Assembly (NCBI GenBank): GCA_946548895.1
Contig: CAMNQF010000001.1
Coordinates: 1-64,000, forward strand
Length of the DNA: 64,000 bases
DNA from: an uncultured bacterium
GTDB lineage: Bacteria > Bacillota > Clostridia > Oscillospirales > Oscillospiraceae
Direction of reading: 5' to 3'
In this document: in pieces, positions 54,498 through 63,725 of the stretch
Position numbering within the stretch: position 1 is the stretch's first letter
Layout: every line of letters begins with the position of its first letter
Position numbers and translations under genes: made by a program
Notes under the pieces: model-generated
What the model saw: the letters and a program-made list of their open reading frames with translations, nothing else
Database searches by the model: none
What the model was told of the DNA's origin: nothing

Positions 54498-55366
54498 AAA
54501 GAAGGCGGCCGTCCTTCCAGCGGGCCATGCAGCTGGCCTGCGCCGCCCTGTTCAACGGCTACGCCGCGGGCTTCGGCAGGGGGAGGATCTTCACCGGCCC
54601 CACCAAGATGGTGTGCGTGCCGGTGCTCAACTGCTATTCCTGCCCGGGGGCGCTGGGGGCCTGCCCCATCGGCGCGCTCCAGACCGCCCTGGGGGCCCGG
54701 CACCACGTCCCGTTCTACGTGCTGGGTACGCTGATGCTGTTCGGCGCGGCGCTGGGCCGCGCGGTGTGCGGCCTGATGTGCCCCTTCGGGCTGGTGCAGG
54801 ACCTGCTCCACAAAATCCCCGTGCCCAAGCGGAAGGTGCCCGGGCGGATCGACCGCCCCGCCCGCTATGTGAAGTACGGGGTGCTGGCCCTGCTGGTGGT
54901 GGGCCTGCCCGCCCTGCTGGGGGCGGGGGGCGGCGTGGCGGACCCGCTGTTCTGCAAGTACCTGTGCCCCGCCGGCACCCTGGAGGGCGGCATCCCCCTG
55001 CTGCTGGCCAACCCATCCCTGCGGCAGGCGGCGGGGCTGCTGTTCGGCTGGAAAACCCTGGTGCTGATCGCCGTGCTGGCCCTGTCCGCGGCGGTCCACC
55101 GGCCCTTCTGCAAGTACTTGTGCCCTCTGGGGGCGTTCTACGCCCTGTTCAACCGCTTCAGCTTTTACCAGCTGCGCCTGGACGGGGACAAATGCGTCCG
55201 CTGCGGCCAGTGCGAGCGGGCCTGCCCTATGGACGTGGAGGTCACAAAGAACATTCGGAGCCCCGAGTGCATCCGCTGCGGGAGGTGCAAAGCCGTCTGC
55301 CCCACCGGGGCCATTTCCTCCGGCTTTGCCACGGGGCCGGAGGCGGCCGCCGCGGGGGAGCCGTGA
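54470..55366 (+). CDS. NapH/CcoG-like 4Fe-4S membrane protein
   Basis: 298 residues. Four or five membrane segments carry the Cys motifs CPVLNCYSCPGALGACP, CGLMCPFGLVQD, CKYLCPAGTLEGG and CKYLCPLGAFYALF. The C-terminus has two ferredoxin [4Fe-4S] clusters (CVRCGQCERACPMDVE and CIRCGRCKAVCPTGAI). It is likely to move electrons across or along the membrane, reducing the TlpA-like lipoprotein through the CD1871A peptide. GTG 54470 is used; GTG 54479 is an alternative. Confidence 0.9.
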   Translation: MSGVHRDRVKRRRPSFQRAMQLACAALFNGYAAGFGRGRIFTGPTKMVCVPVLNCYSCPGALGACPIGALQTALGARHHVPFYVLGTLMLFGAALGRAVCGLMCPFGLVQDLLHKIPVPKRKVPGRIDRPARYVKYGVLALLVVGLPALLGAGGGVADPLFCKYLCPAGTLEGGIPLLLANPSLRQAAGLLFGWKTLVLIAVLALSAAVHRPFCKYLCPLGAFYALFNRFSFYQLRLDGDKCVRCGQCERACPMDVEVTKNIRSPECIRCGRCKAVCPTGAISSGFATGPEAAAAGEP

Positions 55367-55396
55367 CGGCCGGGCCAAAACTTGCGAAATCCGCTC

Positions 55397-55425
55397 TTGT
55401 TTTTGGGGGAGGAATAGCATATAAT
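55397..55425 (+). promoter_or_regulatory. Promoter of DUF1934-argS
   Basis: TTGTTT (55397-55402), 17-bp spacer, TATAAT (55420-55425), about 75 bp before ATG 55501. Confidence 0.8.
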
Positions 55426-55500
55426 ATCATGGTTTGAAGCGGTTGAGCAATATCCCCGCGCCTCCGCCGCCGGACGGCGGGGCGGATAGAGAGGAACGCC

Positions 55501-55941
55501 ATGACTGACAACGTGATTATTTCGATCAAAGGCAAGCAGCTGTATGCCGAGAGCAGCCCCGACGAGATGGAGCTGGTGACATCCGGCACCCTGCACTGGG
55601 ACGACCAGGGGGGATGCACCGTCACCTATCAGGAGAGCGAGCTCACCGGCCTGGAGGGCACCACCACCCGCCTGCACATCCATGGGCGGCGCGTTATCCT
55701 CCTGCGGGAGGGGAGCATCAACTCCCAGATGGTGTTTGAGGAGGGGCGGCGGCACCTGTCCATGTACGAGACCCCCTACGGCGAGCTGTCCATCGGGGTG
55801 AGCACCAAGCGGATGCGCTCTACCCTGGACGAGGCGGGGGGCGACCTGGAGATCGACTACGCCATTGAGATCGACAACCTGGTGGCGGGCCAGAACCTGT
55901 TCCGCATGAACGTGAAGAAAAATCCCACCCTGCGGCAGTGA
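55501..55941 (+). CDS. DUF1934 (YwiB-like) protein
   Basis: 146 residues of an all-beta, lipocalin-like fold: VIISIKGKQLYAESSPDEMELVTSG, CTVTYQESELTGLEGTTTRLHI, TPYGELSIGVSTKRM, and LEIDYAIEIDNLVAGQNLFRMNVKK. DUF1934 genes commonly precede argS in Firmicutes, as here. Function is unknown. GAGAGGAACG precedes ATG 55501. Confidence 0.92.
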   Translation: MTDNVIISIKGKQLYAESSPDEMELVTSGTLHWDDQGGCTVTYQESELTGLEGTTTRLHIHGRRVILLREGSINSQMVFEEGRRHLSMYETPYGELSIGVSTKRMRSTLDEAGGDLEIDYAIEIDNLVAGQNLFRMNVKKNPTLRQ

Positions 55942-55985
55942 GTTACTTTTTCTCGAGAGAAAAAATAACCAAAAAGAGCTTTCAT
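55942..55985. repeat. Partial copy of the leuC-leuD element end
   Basis: An imperfect hairpin with GTTACTTTTTCTC (55942-55954) opposite GAGAAAAAATAAC (55957-55969), loop GA, followed by CAAAAAGAGCTTTCA. This matches the left end of the 50493 element in hairpin, GA loop and the downstream AAAAGAnCTTTnA. No right end is visible before argS at 56096. It may be a decayed copy. Confidence 0.6.
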
Positions 55986-56095
55986 TTGATTCTAGCGCAC
56001 CACGTAAATTTAAGTTTCCGCTCGGTGACGGTACGGCTTTGTCCCTGGAATGGGGTTCTGCGGGGCGGGATGTTGAAGAAAGGGAGTTTTTACCT

Positions 56096-57844
56096 ATGGC
56101 AAATCTGATCCAGGCCGCCCGGGAGCAGGTGGCCCAGCTGACCCAGGCCGCCTATGAGAAGGCCGCCGCTCAAGGGCTGCTTCCGGCGGGACAGGCCATC
56201 CAGGGCACCGTGGAGGTGCCCAAGGACAGCAAAAATGGGGATTTTGCCTCCTCCTTCGCCATGGCCGGGGCCAAGGCCCTCCATATGGCCCCCCGGCAGA
56301 TCGCCCAGATCGTGCTGGACCACCTGGAGCTGGAGGGCACCCTCTTCCAGCGGGCGGAGATCGCCGGGCCCGGCTTCCTGAACTTTTTCTACGCTCCCCG
56401 CTGGTACGGCGCGGTGCTGTCCGCCGTGGAGGACGACCCGGAGGGCTACGGGGCCTGTGACGAGGGCGGGGGCCGGAAGGTGATGGTGGAGTTTGTGTCC
56501 GCCAACCCCACCGGCCCCATGCACATGGGCAACGCCCGGGGCGGCGTGCTGGGGGACACCCTGGCCAACGTGCTGGCGCGGGCGGGCTGGGACGCCTGGA
56601 AGGAGTTCTACGTCAACGACGCGGGCAACCAGATCCACAAGTTTGCCATGTCCATCCACGCCCGGTATATGCAGCTGCTGCTGGGGGAGGAGAATGTCCC
56701 CTTCCCGAAGGACGGCTACCAGGGCGACGACATCCGGGAGCTGGCCCAGGCGTTTCGCGAGATTCACGGGGACGCCTACCGGGACGCCCCAGAGGACAAG
56801 TGGCTGGCCGACATGAGCCGCTTCGGCCTGGAGCGCAATATTCCCAAAATGAAGGACGACCTGCGCAAGTACGGCATTGAGTATGACCAGTGGTTCTTTG
56901 AGTCGGAACTCCACGAATCGGGCTACGTGGCGGAGACGGTGGCCCTGCTGGGGGAAAAGGGCTGGACCTATGAGAAGGAAGGGGCCCTGTGGCTGAACAC
57001 CACCGGGCTGCTGAAGGAGAAATACATCCGGGAGGGCAAGACCCGGGAGCAGGCGGACAAGCTGGACCTGAAGGATGACGTGCTGCGCCGGGCCAACGGG
57101 TTCTACACCTACTTTGCCGCCGACATCGCCTACCACCGCAATAAGTTTGAAAAGCGGGGCTTTGACAAGGTCATCAACGTGTGGGGGGCGGACCACCACG
57201 GCCATGTGGCCCGGCTCCAGGCGGCGCTGGATGGGCTGGGGCTGGACGGCTCCCGCCGGCTGGTCATCGTGCTGATGCAGCTGGTGAACCTGCTCCAGGA
57301 CGGCAAGCCGGTGCGTATGTCCAAGCGGACGGGCAAGGCCATCGCCCTCCACGACCTGCTGGACGAGATCAGCGTAGACGCCGCCCGCTACTACTTCAAC
57401 AACCGGGCGGCCACCAGTCCCCTGGATTTCGACCTGGACCTGGCGGTGCGGCAGGACAGTGACAACCCGGTGTACTATGTGCAGTACGCCCACGCACGCA
57501 TCTGTTCTCTGATCGAGCGCATGAAGGAGGCCGGGGCCGAGGTCTGCCCCGCCCGGGAGGTGGACGCCCGCGCGCTCGCCCAGCCCGAGGAGCTGGCCCT
57601 GGTCAAGACGCTGGCCCAGTACCCGGAGGAGATCCGCCTGGCCGCCCGGGACTACGACCCCAGCCGCATCAATCGGTATTTGACCACCCTGGCGGGGGAT
57701 TTCCACCGTTTCTACAACGCCTGCCGCTGTATGGTGGACGACCCCTGCCTCCAGGCCGCCCGCCTCAAGCTGGCGGACAGCGTCCGGCTGGTGCTGGCCA
57801 ACGGGCTGGGCCTGCTGGGGGTCAGCGCGCCCAGGAAGATGTGA
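56096..57844 (+). CDS. argS: Arginyl-tRNA synthetase
   Basis: 582 residues. N-terminal additional domain (GDFASSFAMAGAKALHM), class I motif ANPTGPMHMGNARGGVLGD (HIGH equivalent HMGN), and VRMSKRTGKAIALHDLL (KMSKS equivalent, Met-Ser-Lys-Arg). The C-terminal anticodon-binding domain ends HRFYNACRCM and LGLLGVSAPRKM. ATG 56096 has AGAAAGGGAG upstream; the frame opens earlier at 56039 without a site. Confidence 0.97.
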   Translation: MANLIQAAREQVAQLTQAAYEKAAAQGLLPAGQAIQGTVEVPKDSKNGDFASSFAMAGAKALHMAPRQIAQIVLDHLELEGTLFQRAEIAGPGFLNFFYAPRWYGAVLSAVEDDPEGYGACDEGGGRKVMVEFVSANPTGPMHMGNARGGVLGDTLANVLARAGWDAWKEFYVNDAGNQIHKFAMSIHARYMQLLLGEENVPFPKDGYQGDDIRELAQAFREIHGDAYRDAPEDKWLADMSRFGLERNIPKMKDDLRKYGIEYDQWFFESELHESGYVAETVALLGEKGWTYEKEGALWLNTTGLLKEKYIREGKTREQADKLDLKDDVLRRANGFYTYFAADIAYHRNKFEKRGFDKVINVWGADHHGHVARLQAALDGLGLDGSRRLVIVLMQLVNLLQDGKPVRMSKRTGKAIALHDLLDEISVDAARYYFNNRAATSPLDFDLDLAVRQDSDNPVYYVQYAHARICSLIERMKEAGAEVCPAREVDARALAQPEELALVKTLAQYPEEIRLAARDYDPSRINRYLTTLAGDFHRFYNACRCMVDDPCLQAARLKLADSVRLVLANGLGLLGVSAPRKM

Positions 57845-57921
57845 TAAGAAGCGCGGAGCCGTCGTGAGCAGCGAGGATGGGGCGGGACCCGGAATTTCCC
57901 GGAAAAATTTTTGCCCGGGAC

Positions 57922-57950
57922 TTGCAATCCACCGTAAACCGTGGTAAAAT
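57922..57950 (+). promoter_or_regulatory. Promoter of the rimP-nusA-infB operon
   Basis: TTGCAA (57922-57927), 17-bp spacer, TAAAAT (57945-57950) with TGG before it (an extended -10). A terminator hairpin follows about 23 bp later. Confidence 0.85.
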
Positions 57951-57972
57951 AACCGGGTAATGTAAGGTTAGA

Positions 57973-58005
57973 AAGGAGTGAGGCGCGGGCCTCACTCCTT
58001 CTTTT
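57973..58005 (+). terminator. Leader terminator (attenuator) before rimP
   Basis: Perfect 12-bp stem (57973-57984 with 57989-58000), loop GCGG, then CTTTT. It lies between the promoter (start of transcription about 57957) and rimP at 58056, so part of the transcripts should end here. It suggests attenuation of the nusA operon. Confidence 0.8.
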
Positions 58006-58055
58006 GGAAGTGCGAGGATAGCCGCGCATTGACAACACTGGAGAGGAGCCTCATC

Positions 58056-58499
58056 ATGGCAAAGGTGACTGATGCGGTGGCCGAGCTGGCCCGCCCTATC
58101 GCGGAGCGGGCGGGCTGCACCCTGTGGGATGTGGAATATGTGAAAGAGGCCGGGGAGTGGTTCCTCCGGGTGTACATCGACCGGGAGGGCGGCGTGGACC
58201 TGGATTGCTGCGAGGCGGTGTCCCGGCCCCTGTCCGACGCCCTGGACGAGGCCGATCCCATCCCGGGTAGCTACACCTTCGAGGTGTCCTCCGCCGGGCT
58301 GGGCCGGGCGCTGAAGCGGCCCGAACACTTCGCCCAGTGTATGGGGCGGAAGGTGGATCTGCGGCTCTACCGCCCGGTGGACGGCGGCAAGGAGCGCACC
58401 GGCATCCTCACCGGCTATGAGGACGGGGCCGTGTCTGTGGACGGCGTCCGTTTTGAGAAGAAAGACGTGGCCCAGGTGCGGCTCCACGTCGAGTTTTGA
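58056..58499 (+). CDS. rimP: Ribosome maturation factor RimP
   Basis: RimP supports 30S subunit assembly. 147 residues: ARPIAERAGCTLWDVEYVKEAG, FLRVYIDREGGVDLDCCEAVSRPLSDALDEAD, and TFEVSSAGLGRALKRPEHF. GAGAGGAG precedes ATG 58056; the same frame is open upstream through the leader hairpin but without use. First gene of the nusA operon. Confidence 0.95.
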   Translation: MAKVTDAVAELARPIAERAGCTLWDVEYVKEAGEWFLRVYIDREGGVDLDCCEAVSRPLSDALDEADPIPGSYTFEVSSAGLGRALKRPEHFAQCMGRKVDLRLYRPVDGGKERTGILTGYEDGAVSVDGVRFEKKDVAQVRLHVEF

Positions 58500-58516
58500 A
58501 GGAGCTGAAGGTCAAC

Positions 58517-59791
58517 ATGGCTAAGAAAAAGATCGCCGCAAAAAGCACGGAGCTGGACGCCAAGGAATTTTTCGCCGCCATCTCCGATATTGAGAAGGAA
58601 AAGGGCATCCCCAAAAGCTATATGCTGGAGAAGATCACCCAGGCTTTGGTGGCCGCCTACAAAAAGGACCACGAGGGCATCACCGACAACGTGGTGGTGG
58701 ACGCCAACGAGGAACTGGGCTCCGTGCGTATGTTCGTCAAGAAGGACGTGGTGGAGGCGGTGGACAATCCCCACACCGAGATCAGCCTGGCGGACGCCCA
58801 GAACGCTCTGCCCCGGGCCCAGCTGGGCGACGTGCTGCGCATTGAGATCAAACCCAAAAATTTTGGGCGCATTGCCGCTCAGACCGCCCGCCAGGTCATC
58901 ATCCAGGGGATGCGGGAGGCGGAGCGCGGCATGATCTTTGATGAGTTCTCCGCCAAGCAGCATGAAATCCTCACCGGCACCGTCACCCGGGTGGACGAGC
59001 GCAACGGCTCGGTGGCTATCCGGCTCACCTCCGGCTCCGAGTTCACCGACGCCTTCCTGTCCGCCGGGGAGCAGGTGAAGGACGAGGTCATCCGGGAGGG
59101 TGACCGGGTCCGGGTGTATGTGGTGGAGGTCCGTCAGGCCAACCGGGGCCCCCAGGTGCTCATCTCCCGCACCCATCCCGGGCTGGTGAAGCGGCTGTTC
59201 GAGCTGGAGGTCCCTGAGATTCATGACGGCACTGTGCAGATCATGTCCACCGCCCGGGAGGCGGGCAGCCGCACCAAGCTGGCTGTGTGGAGCGACGACG
59301 AGAACGTGGACCCCATCGGCGCTTGCGTGGGCCCCCGGGGCCAGCGGGTCAACGCCGTGGTGGAGGAGCTGCGGGGCGAGAAGGTGGACATCATCAAGTG
59401 GTCGGAGGACCCCGGCCAGTACGTGGCCGCCGCCCTGGCTCCCGCCGACGTGATCAGCGTCACCGAGCTGGAGGAGGGCAAGAGCTGCCGGGTGGTGGTG
59501 CCCGACGACCAGCTTTCCCTGGCCATCGGCAAAGAGGGCCAGAACGCCCGTCTGGCCGCCCGGCTCACAGGATACAAGATTGATATCCGCCCCGCCAGCG
59601 ACCCCGAGCCCCCCGAGGAAGAGGACCCTAAACCTCCGAAGGGCGCCAAGTACGTCTGCAAGGTCTGCGGCTATGTCGCCGGGGCGGAGAAGCCCGCCGG
59701 CGGGGGTTGCCCCGTTTGCGCTGAGTCGCAGTTTGTGAATATAAACGACGCAGTTGAGAGCGGCGAGGAAGATATCAAGATCGAGGAGTAA
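58517..59791 (+). CDS. nusA: Transcription termination/antitermination factor NusA with Cys-knuckle tail
   Basis: NusA binds RNA polymerase and modulates pausing and termination. 424 residues: N-terminal RNAP-binding domain (~1-130), S1 domain (~140-205, [17 protein letters not shown]), KH1 (~235-300, [21 protein letters not shown]), KH2 (~305-370, [22 protein letters not shown]). The last ~50 residues add a rubredoxin-like knuckle, [11 protein letters not shown] then [10 protein letters not shown] (two CxxC), which normal Gram-positive NusA lacks. ATG 58517 follows GGAGCTGAAGG. Confidence 0.95.
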   Translation: MAKKKIAAKSTELDAKEFFAAISDIEKEKGIPKSYMLEKITQALVAAYKKDHEGITDNVVVDANEELGSVRMFVKKDVVEAVDNPHTEISLADAQNALPRAQLGDVLRIEIKPKNFGRIAAQTARQVIIQGMREAERGMIFDEFSAKQHEILTGTVTRVDERNGSVAIRLTSGSEFTDAFLSAGEQVKDEVIREGDRVRVYVVEVRQANRGPQVLISRTHPGLVKRLFELEVPEIHDGTVQIMSTAREAGSRTKLAVWSDDENVDPIGACVGPRGQRVNAVVEELRGEKVDIIKWSEDPGQYVAAALAPADVISVTELEEGKSCRVVVPDDQLSLAIGKEGQNARLAARLTGYKIDIRPASDPEPPEEEDPKPPKGAKYVCKVCGYVAGAEKPAGGGCPVCAESQFVNINDAVESGEEDIKIEE

Positions 59792-59815
59792 TTTCTCAGA
59801 AAGGGGGAGCACGCA

Positions 59816-60091
59816 GTGCCCAAGAAAATACCCATGCGCCAATGCCTTGGCTGCCGGGAGATGAAGCCTAAGCCGGAGCTGATCCGGGTGGTGCGCTCTC
59901 CCGAGGGGGAACTGTCGCTGGATTTCCGGGGAAAAAAGCCAGGCCGGGGGGCCTACCTGTGCCCCGATCCCGCCTGCCTGGCCCGGGCCAAGAAGAGCCG
60001 CGCCCTGGAACGGGCCCTGTCCGCCCCCATGCCGCCGGATGTTTGGGAGGCGCTGGAGGCGCAGATGAAAGCGGGTGACGGCGGTGACTAG
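59816..60091 (+). CDS. rnpM: RNase P modulator RnpM (YlxR family)
   Basis: 91 residues from GTG 59816: KKIPMRQCLGCREMKPKPELIRVVRSPEG, GKKPGRGAYLCPDPACLARAKKSRALERAL. The YlxR fold has a GRGAY/GRGAYLC RNA-binding motif. Recently named RnpM for binding the RNase P RNA. It follows nusA as usual in Firmicutes, with AAAGGGGGAG upstream. The next gene overlaps it by 17 bases. Confidence 0.93.
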   Translation: MPKKIPMRQCLGCREMKPKPELIRVVRSPEGELSLDFRGKKPGRGAYLCPDPACLARAKKSRALERALSAPMPPDVWEALEAQMKAGDGGD

Positions 60092-60503
60092 CAATGCCCT
60101 GTCCCTGCTGGGCCTGGCCCTGCGGGGAGGAAACCTTGCCGTGGGCGAGGAGCCGGTGGGGGAAGCCTGTAAGACCGGCCGCGCCAGGCTGGTGCTCACC
60201 GCCGCCGACGCCAGCCGGAACAGCGTGGACCGCGCCCGCCGCTGGGCGGAAAACGGGGGCGTCCCGTGGCTCACCGTTCCCTGGGGCAAGGAAGCCTTGG
60301 GCGGGGCGCTGGGCCGCGGCAGCTGCGCCATGGCGGCGCTGACCGACCGGGGCTTGGCGGCGGCCCTGATTCGGAAGCTGGCGGAGGCCGACCCGGCATA
60401 CCAGCCGCTGGCCGGGGATTGGGCAGGGGAGGTCCCCCGCCCCCAGCCGATGAAGAAAAAGAAGCCGCGGGCCCGGAAAAAGCCCGCTGTCCGTGAGATT
60501 TAG
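60075..60503 (+). CDS. ylxQ: YlxQ-type L7Ae/L30e ribosomal-protein-like factor
   Basis: 142 residues: LSLLGLALRGGNLAVGEEPVGEACKTGRARLVLTAADAS is the L7Ae-type RNA-binding fold; after TVPWGKEALGGALGRGSCAMAAL a Lys/Arg-rich tail ends KKKKPRARKKPAV. Such proteins bind kink-turn RNAs. GTG 60075 overlaps rnpM by 17 bases; GTG 60084 is an alternative. It sits in the fixed nusA-rnpM-ylxQ-infB order. Confidence 0.9.
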   Translation: MTAVTSNALSLLGLALRGGNLAVGEEPVGEACKTGRARLVLTAADASRNSVDRARRWAENGGVPWLTVPWGKEALGGALGRGSCAMAALTDRGLAAALIRKLAEADPAYQPLAGDWAGEVPRPQPMKKKKPRARKKPAVREI

Positions 60504-60515
60504 GAGGTGGCCTGT

Positions 60516-62861
60516 TTGAGCCTTGCGAAACTGAACGCCCGGGATGTGGCAAAGGACTTTGGGATGCAAGCCAAAGCGATTACCGCCATTCTGGCCGAGC
60601 ATACAAAGGAGAATGTGTCTCCCACTAAGATCCTGTCCGACCGGGAGCTTTCCATTGTTTTTGAGCACCTGACCCAGCACAACCAGGTGGACTCCATCGA
60701 GTCCATCTACGCCGACGTGTATCACGAGCCCGGCCGGGAGGCCGCCGCCCCCAAGGCTGCGCCTCCGCAGGACGGAAAGCCGTCCTCCGCGCCCAAGGAT
60801 CAGGGCAAGGCGGCCGCCCCCGCCGCGGTCCAGAAGGAGCAGCCCAAACAGGCGGCTCCCGCCAAGCCCATGAGCCGCACGCCGGAGAAGAAGGTAGTGG
60901 ACACCCGCAAGGGCGGCGGCGTCAACCTGGAGAAGTATGACCAGCGGCTGGAGGACCTGGCCCCGGACAAGGCCAATCGGATGCAGACCGGCAAGCAGAA
61001 GTTCCAGAATCGGAACAGCAAAAACCGAAACCAGAGCTTTGGCAGCAAGCGCAAGCAGGAGGAAGCGGAGAAAATGCGCCGCCTCCAGCTGGAGATCGCC
61101 AAAAAGACCCCGCTCACGGTCAAGATCCCCGACGAGATTGGGGTGGGCGAGCTGGCCTCCCGGATGAAAAAGACCGGCGCGGAGGTGGTCAAGTGCCTGA
61201 TCCGCAACGGCGTCATGGCCTCCCTGTCCGACATCATCGACTACGACACCGCCGCCCTGGTGGCCATGGAGCTGGGCTGCAAGGTGGAGAAGGAAGTCAT
61301 CGTCACCATTGAGGAGCGGCTCATCGACACCGCCGAGGACAAGGAGGAGGACTTGGTCCCCCGGGCCCCGGTGGTGGTGGTCATGGGCCACGTGGACCAC
61401 GGCAAGACCTCCCTGCTGGACTATATCCGCCACGCCAACGTGGTGTCCGGCGAGGCTGGCGGCATCACCCAGCACATCGGCGCCTACCAGGTGGAGGTGA
61501 ACGGCAAGCCCATCACCTTCCTGGACACGCCGGGCCACGAGGCCTTCACCGCCATGCGGGCCCGGGGCGCCATGATTACCGACGTGGCCATCCTGGTGGT
61601 GGCCGCCGACGACGGCATCATGCCCCAGACCATTGAGTCCATCAACCACGCCAAGGCCGCCGACATCCCCATCATCGTGGCCATCAACAAGATGGATAAG
61701 CCGGAGGCCAACCCCGAGCGGATCAAGCAGCAGCTCACCGAGCACGAGCTGGTGCCCGACGAGTGGGGCGGCGACACCGTGGTGTGCCCCATCTCCGCCA
61801 AGACGGGCATGGGCATTGAGAACCTGCTGGAGATGGTCACCCTCACCGCCGAGATGCGGGAGCTGAAGGCCAACCCCAACCGCACCGCCCACGGCGCGGT
61901 GATCGAGGCCCGGCTGGACAAGGGCCGGGGCCCCGTGGCCACCCTGCTGGTGCAGAACGGCACCCTGAAGCAGGGCGACGTAATTATTGCCGGCATGGCG
62001 GTGGGCCGCGTCCGGGCCATGACCGACTACAAGGGCAACAAGGTCACGGAGGCGGGGCCCTCCGTGCCGGTGGAGATCATCGGCATGGGCGAGGTGCCCG
62101 GCGCGGGCGACGATTTCCACGCCGTGGCCGACGAGCGCATGGCCCGGGAGCTGGTGGAGCAGCGCAAGGCGGAGATGAAGAACGCCACCACCGGCGCGGC
62201 CAAGCAGAAGGTGTCCCTGGAGGAGCTGTTCAGCCAGATCCAGGCGGGCGAGATGAAGGACCTGAACATCATCGTCAAGGCGGACGTCCAGGGCTCCGCC
62301 GAGGCCGTCAAGGCCAGCCTGGAGAAGATCTCCAACGAGGAGGTCCGGGTGCGGGTGATCCACTGCGCCGTGGGCGCCATCAGCGAGAACGACGTGATGC
62401 TGGCTACCACCTCCAACGCCATTATTGTGGGCTTCAACGTCCGCCCGGACAAGAACGCCGCCGACTCCGCCGCCCGGAACAAGGTGGATATGCGGATGTA
62501 CCGGGTGATCTACGACTGCATCAACGAGATCGAGTCCGCCATGAAGGGTATGCTGGCCCCCAAGTTCAAGGAAGTGGCCCTGGGTCAGGCCGAGGTGCGC
62601 CAGGTGTACAAGATCACCGGGGTGGGCTTCGTGGCCGGGTGCTACGTCACCGACGGCAAGGTGGCCCGGAACGCCCAGATCCGCCTGGTCCGGGACGGCA
62701 TCGTCATCCACGAGGGCGTGATGAATTCCCTTCAGCGCTTCAAGGACAGCGTGAAGGAGGTCGCCCGGGGCTACGAGTGCGGCATCGGTATCGAGAAGTA
62801 CAGCGACATCAAGGAGGGCGACGTGATCGAGGCCTTCGTGATGGAGCAGATAGAAGTGTGA
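60516..62861 (+). CDS. infB: Translation initiation factor IF-2
   Basis: IF-2 places initiator fMet-tRNA on the 30S. 781 residues: an N-terminal IF2_N domain ([21 protein letters not shown]) and a low-complexity Ala/Pro/Lys region ~70-140, then the G domain ([47 protein letters not shown]) and the C-terminal domains. TTG 60516 is the start: AGGAGGTGG at 60502-60510 is correctly spaced for it, while GTG 60507 overlaps that site. Confidence 0.97.
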   Translation: MSLAKLNARDVAKDFGMQAKAITAILAEHTKENVSPTKILSDRELSIVFEHLTQHNQVDSIESIYADVYHEPGREAAAPKAAPPQDGKPSSAPKDQGKAAAPAAVQKEQPKQAAPAKPMSRTPEKKVVDTRKGGGVNLEKYDQRLEDLAPDKANRMQTGKQKFQNRNSKNRNQSFGSKRKQEEAEKMRRLQLEIAKKTPLTVKIPDEIGVGELASRMKKTGAEVVKCLIRNGVMASLSDIIDYDTAALVAMELGCKVEKEVIVTIEERLIDTAEDKEEDLVPRAPVVVVMGHVDHGKTSLLDYIRHANVVSGEAGGITQHIGAYQVEVNGKPITFLDTPGHEAFTAMRARGAMITDVAILVVAADDGIMPQTIESINHAKAADIPIIVAINKMDKPEANPERIKQQLTEHELVPDEWGGDTVVCPISAKTGMGIENLLEMVTLTAEMRELKANPNRTAHGAVIEARLDKGRGPVATLLVQNGTLKQGDVIIAGMAVGRVRAMTDYKGNKVTEAGPSVPVEIIGMGEVPGAGDDFHAVADERMARELVEQRKAEMKNATTGAAKQKVSLEELFSQIQAGEMKDLNIIVKADVQGSAEAVKASLEKISNEEVRVRVIHCAVGAISENDVMLATTSNAIIVGFNVRPDKNAADSAARNKVDMRMYRVIYDCINEIESAMKGMLAPKFKEVALGQAEVRQVYKITGVGFVAGCYVTDGKVARNAQIRLVRDGIVIHEGVMNSLQRFKDSVKEVARGYECGIGIEKYSDIKEGDVIEAFVMEQIEV

Positions 62862-62868
62862 TTTCGCA

Positions 62869-62897
62869 GGGGCGGGCGGTTTCGCCCGCCCCGTTTT
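62869..62897 (+). terminator. Terminator after infB
   Basis: Perfect 10-bp stem GGGGCGGGCG / CGCCCGCCCC (62869-62878 with 62883-62892), loop GTTT, then GTTTTC. It divides the classic operon just before an extra gene. Confidence 0.8.
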
Positions 62898-62914
62898 CGT
62901 GGGGAGGAGCACGC

Positions 62915-63313
62915 ATGAGCTGCGTCTATTTGCTGGCGGCGGACCGGGAACTCCCGCTGGTCGATTGTCAGGAATTTCGCGTGAAAACCATCCACAAAAC
63001 TGCGGTCGGAATGGATGCGGGATTCAAGCTGGAACCTCACCGGTACTACCGCGAGAGTGTGGATGAACTGGGCTATCCGATGAAACACTATCAATATGAG
63101 CTATCCTTAGAAGCGGACGAGAGAGATCTGGCCAGCCTGAAGCAATATCTGGCTGAACACTTTTTCCCTGGCGAGACGGTGGAACTCTGGCACATATGGG
63201 TGGGAGAATACCGCCGCCTGATCCGCTATCACGGAACCCTGTCAGAGCTTGACATGGACACGGTCAGGCAGTTTTTGGACACGGAACAGGCTTGCTTTAC
63301 CGTTGCAATTTAA
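62915..63313 (+). CDS. Unknown protein inserted between infB and rbfA
   Basis: 132 residues from ATG 62915 with GGGGAGGAG upstream. The N-terminus reads CVYLLAADRELPLVDCQEF; the body is charged and mixed (YQYELSLEADERDLASLKQYL, WHIWVGEYRRLIRYHG) and ends TEQACFTVAI. No known motif. Codon use is clearly AT-richer than infB and rbfA, so it looks acquired. rbfA, normally next to infB, follows after 13 bases. Immunity-like or stress roles cannot be judged. Confidence 0.7.
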   Translation: MSCVYLLAADRELPLVDCQEFRVKTIHKTAVGMDAGFKLEPHRYYRESVDELGYPMKHYQYELSLEADERDLASLKQYLAEHFFPGETVELWHIWVGEYRRLIRYHGTLSELDMDTVRQFLDTEQACFTVAI

Positions 63314-63326
63314 AAAGGAGGAACTT

Positions 63327-63722
63327 ATGCCAAGCAATCGCATTGGACGCGTCAACGAGGAGATCCAGCGGGAGCTGGCCTCCCTCATCCCCACGGTGAA
63401 GGACCCCCGGGTGGCCGGGGCGGGCATGGTGTCCGTCACCGCCGTGGAGACCACCCCCGACCTGAAATACGCCAAAATCTACGTCAGCGCCCTGAATAAG
63501 GACAGCAGCGCCCAGCTTTTGAAGGGGCTGAAGTCCGCGGCGGGCTACCTGCGCCGGGAGCTGGGCCGGGCCCTGAACCTGCGCAACACCCCGGAGCTGT
63601 CCTTTGTGCGGGACGACTCCATCGACAAGGGGGCCCATATCCTGGACCTGCTGCGCAACCCCGATGTGGTCAAGCCCCCCAATCCCGCCAACGCCCACAT
63701 CGTGCTGGATGAGGAGGAGTGA
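63327..63722 (+). CDS. rbfA: 30S ribosome-binding factor RbfA
   Basis: 131 residues: NRIGRVNEEIQRELASLI, VSVTAVETTPDLKYAKIYVSAL, RRELGRALNLRNTPELSFVRDDSIDKGAHI. RbfA is a KH-type 16S rRNA processing factor. AAAAAGGAGG precedes ATG 63327. It normally follows infB directly; here one gene is interposed. Confidence 0.96.
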   Translation: MPSNRIGRVNEEIQRELASLIPTVKDPRVAGAGMVSVTAVETTPDLKYAKIYVSALNKDSSAQLLKGLKSAAGYLRRELGRALNLRNTPELSFVRDDSIDKGAHILDLLRNPDVVKPPNPANAHIVLDEEE

Positions 63723-63725
63723 ACT

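Noticed and set aside
59868-62912. A 1014-codon minus-strand frame across ylxQ-infB
   Set aside because: It is opposite to clearly real genes, with a His/Leu/Gly-rich composition typical of antisense shadows.
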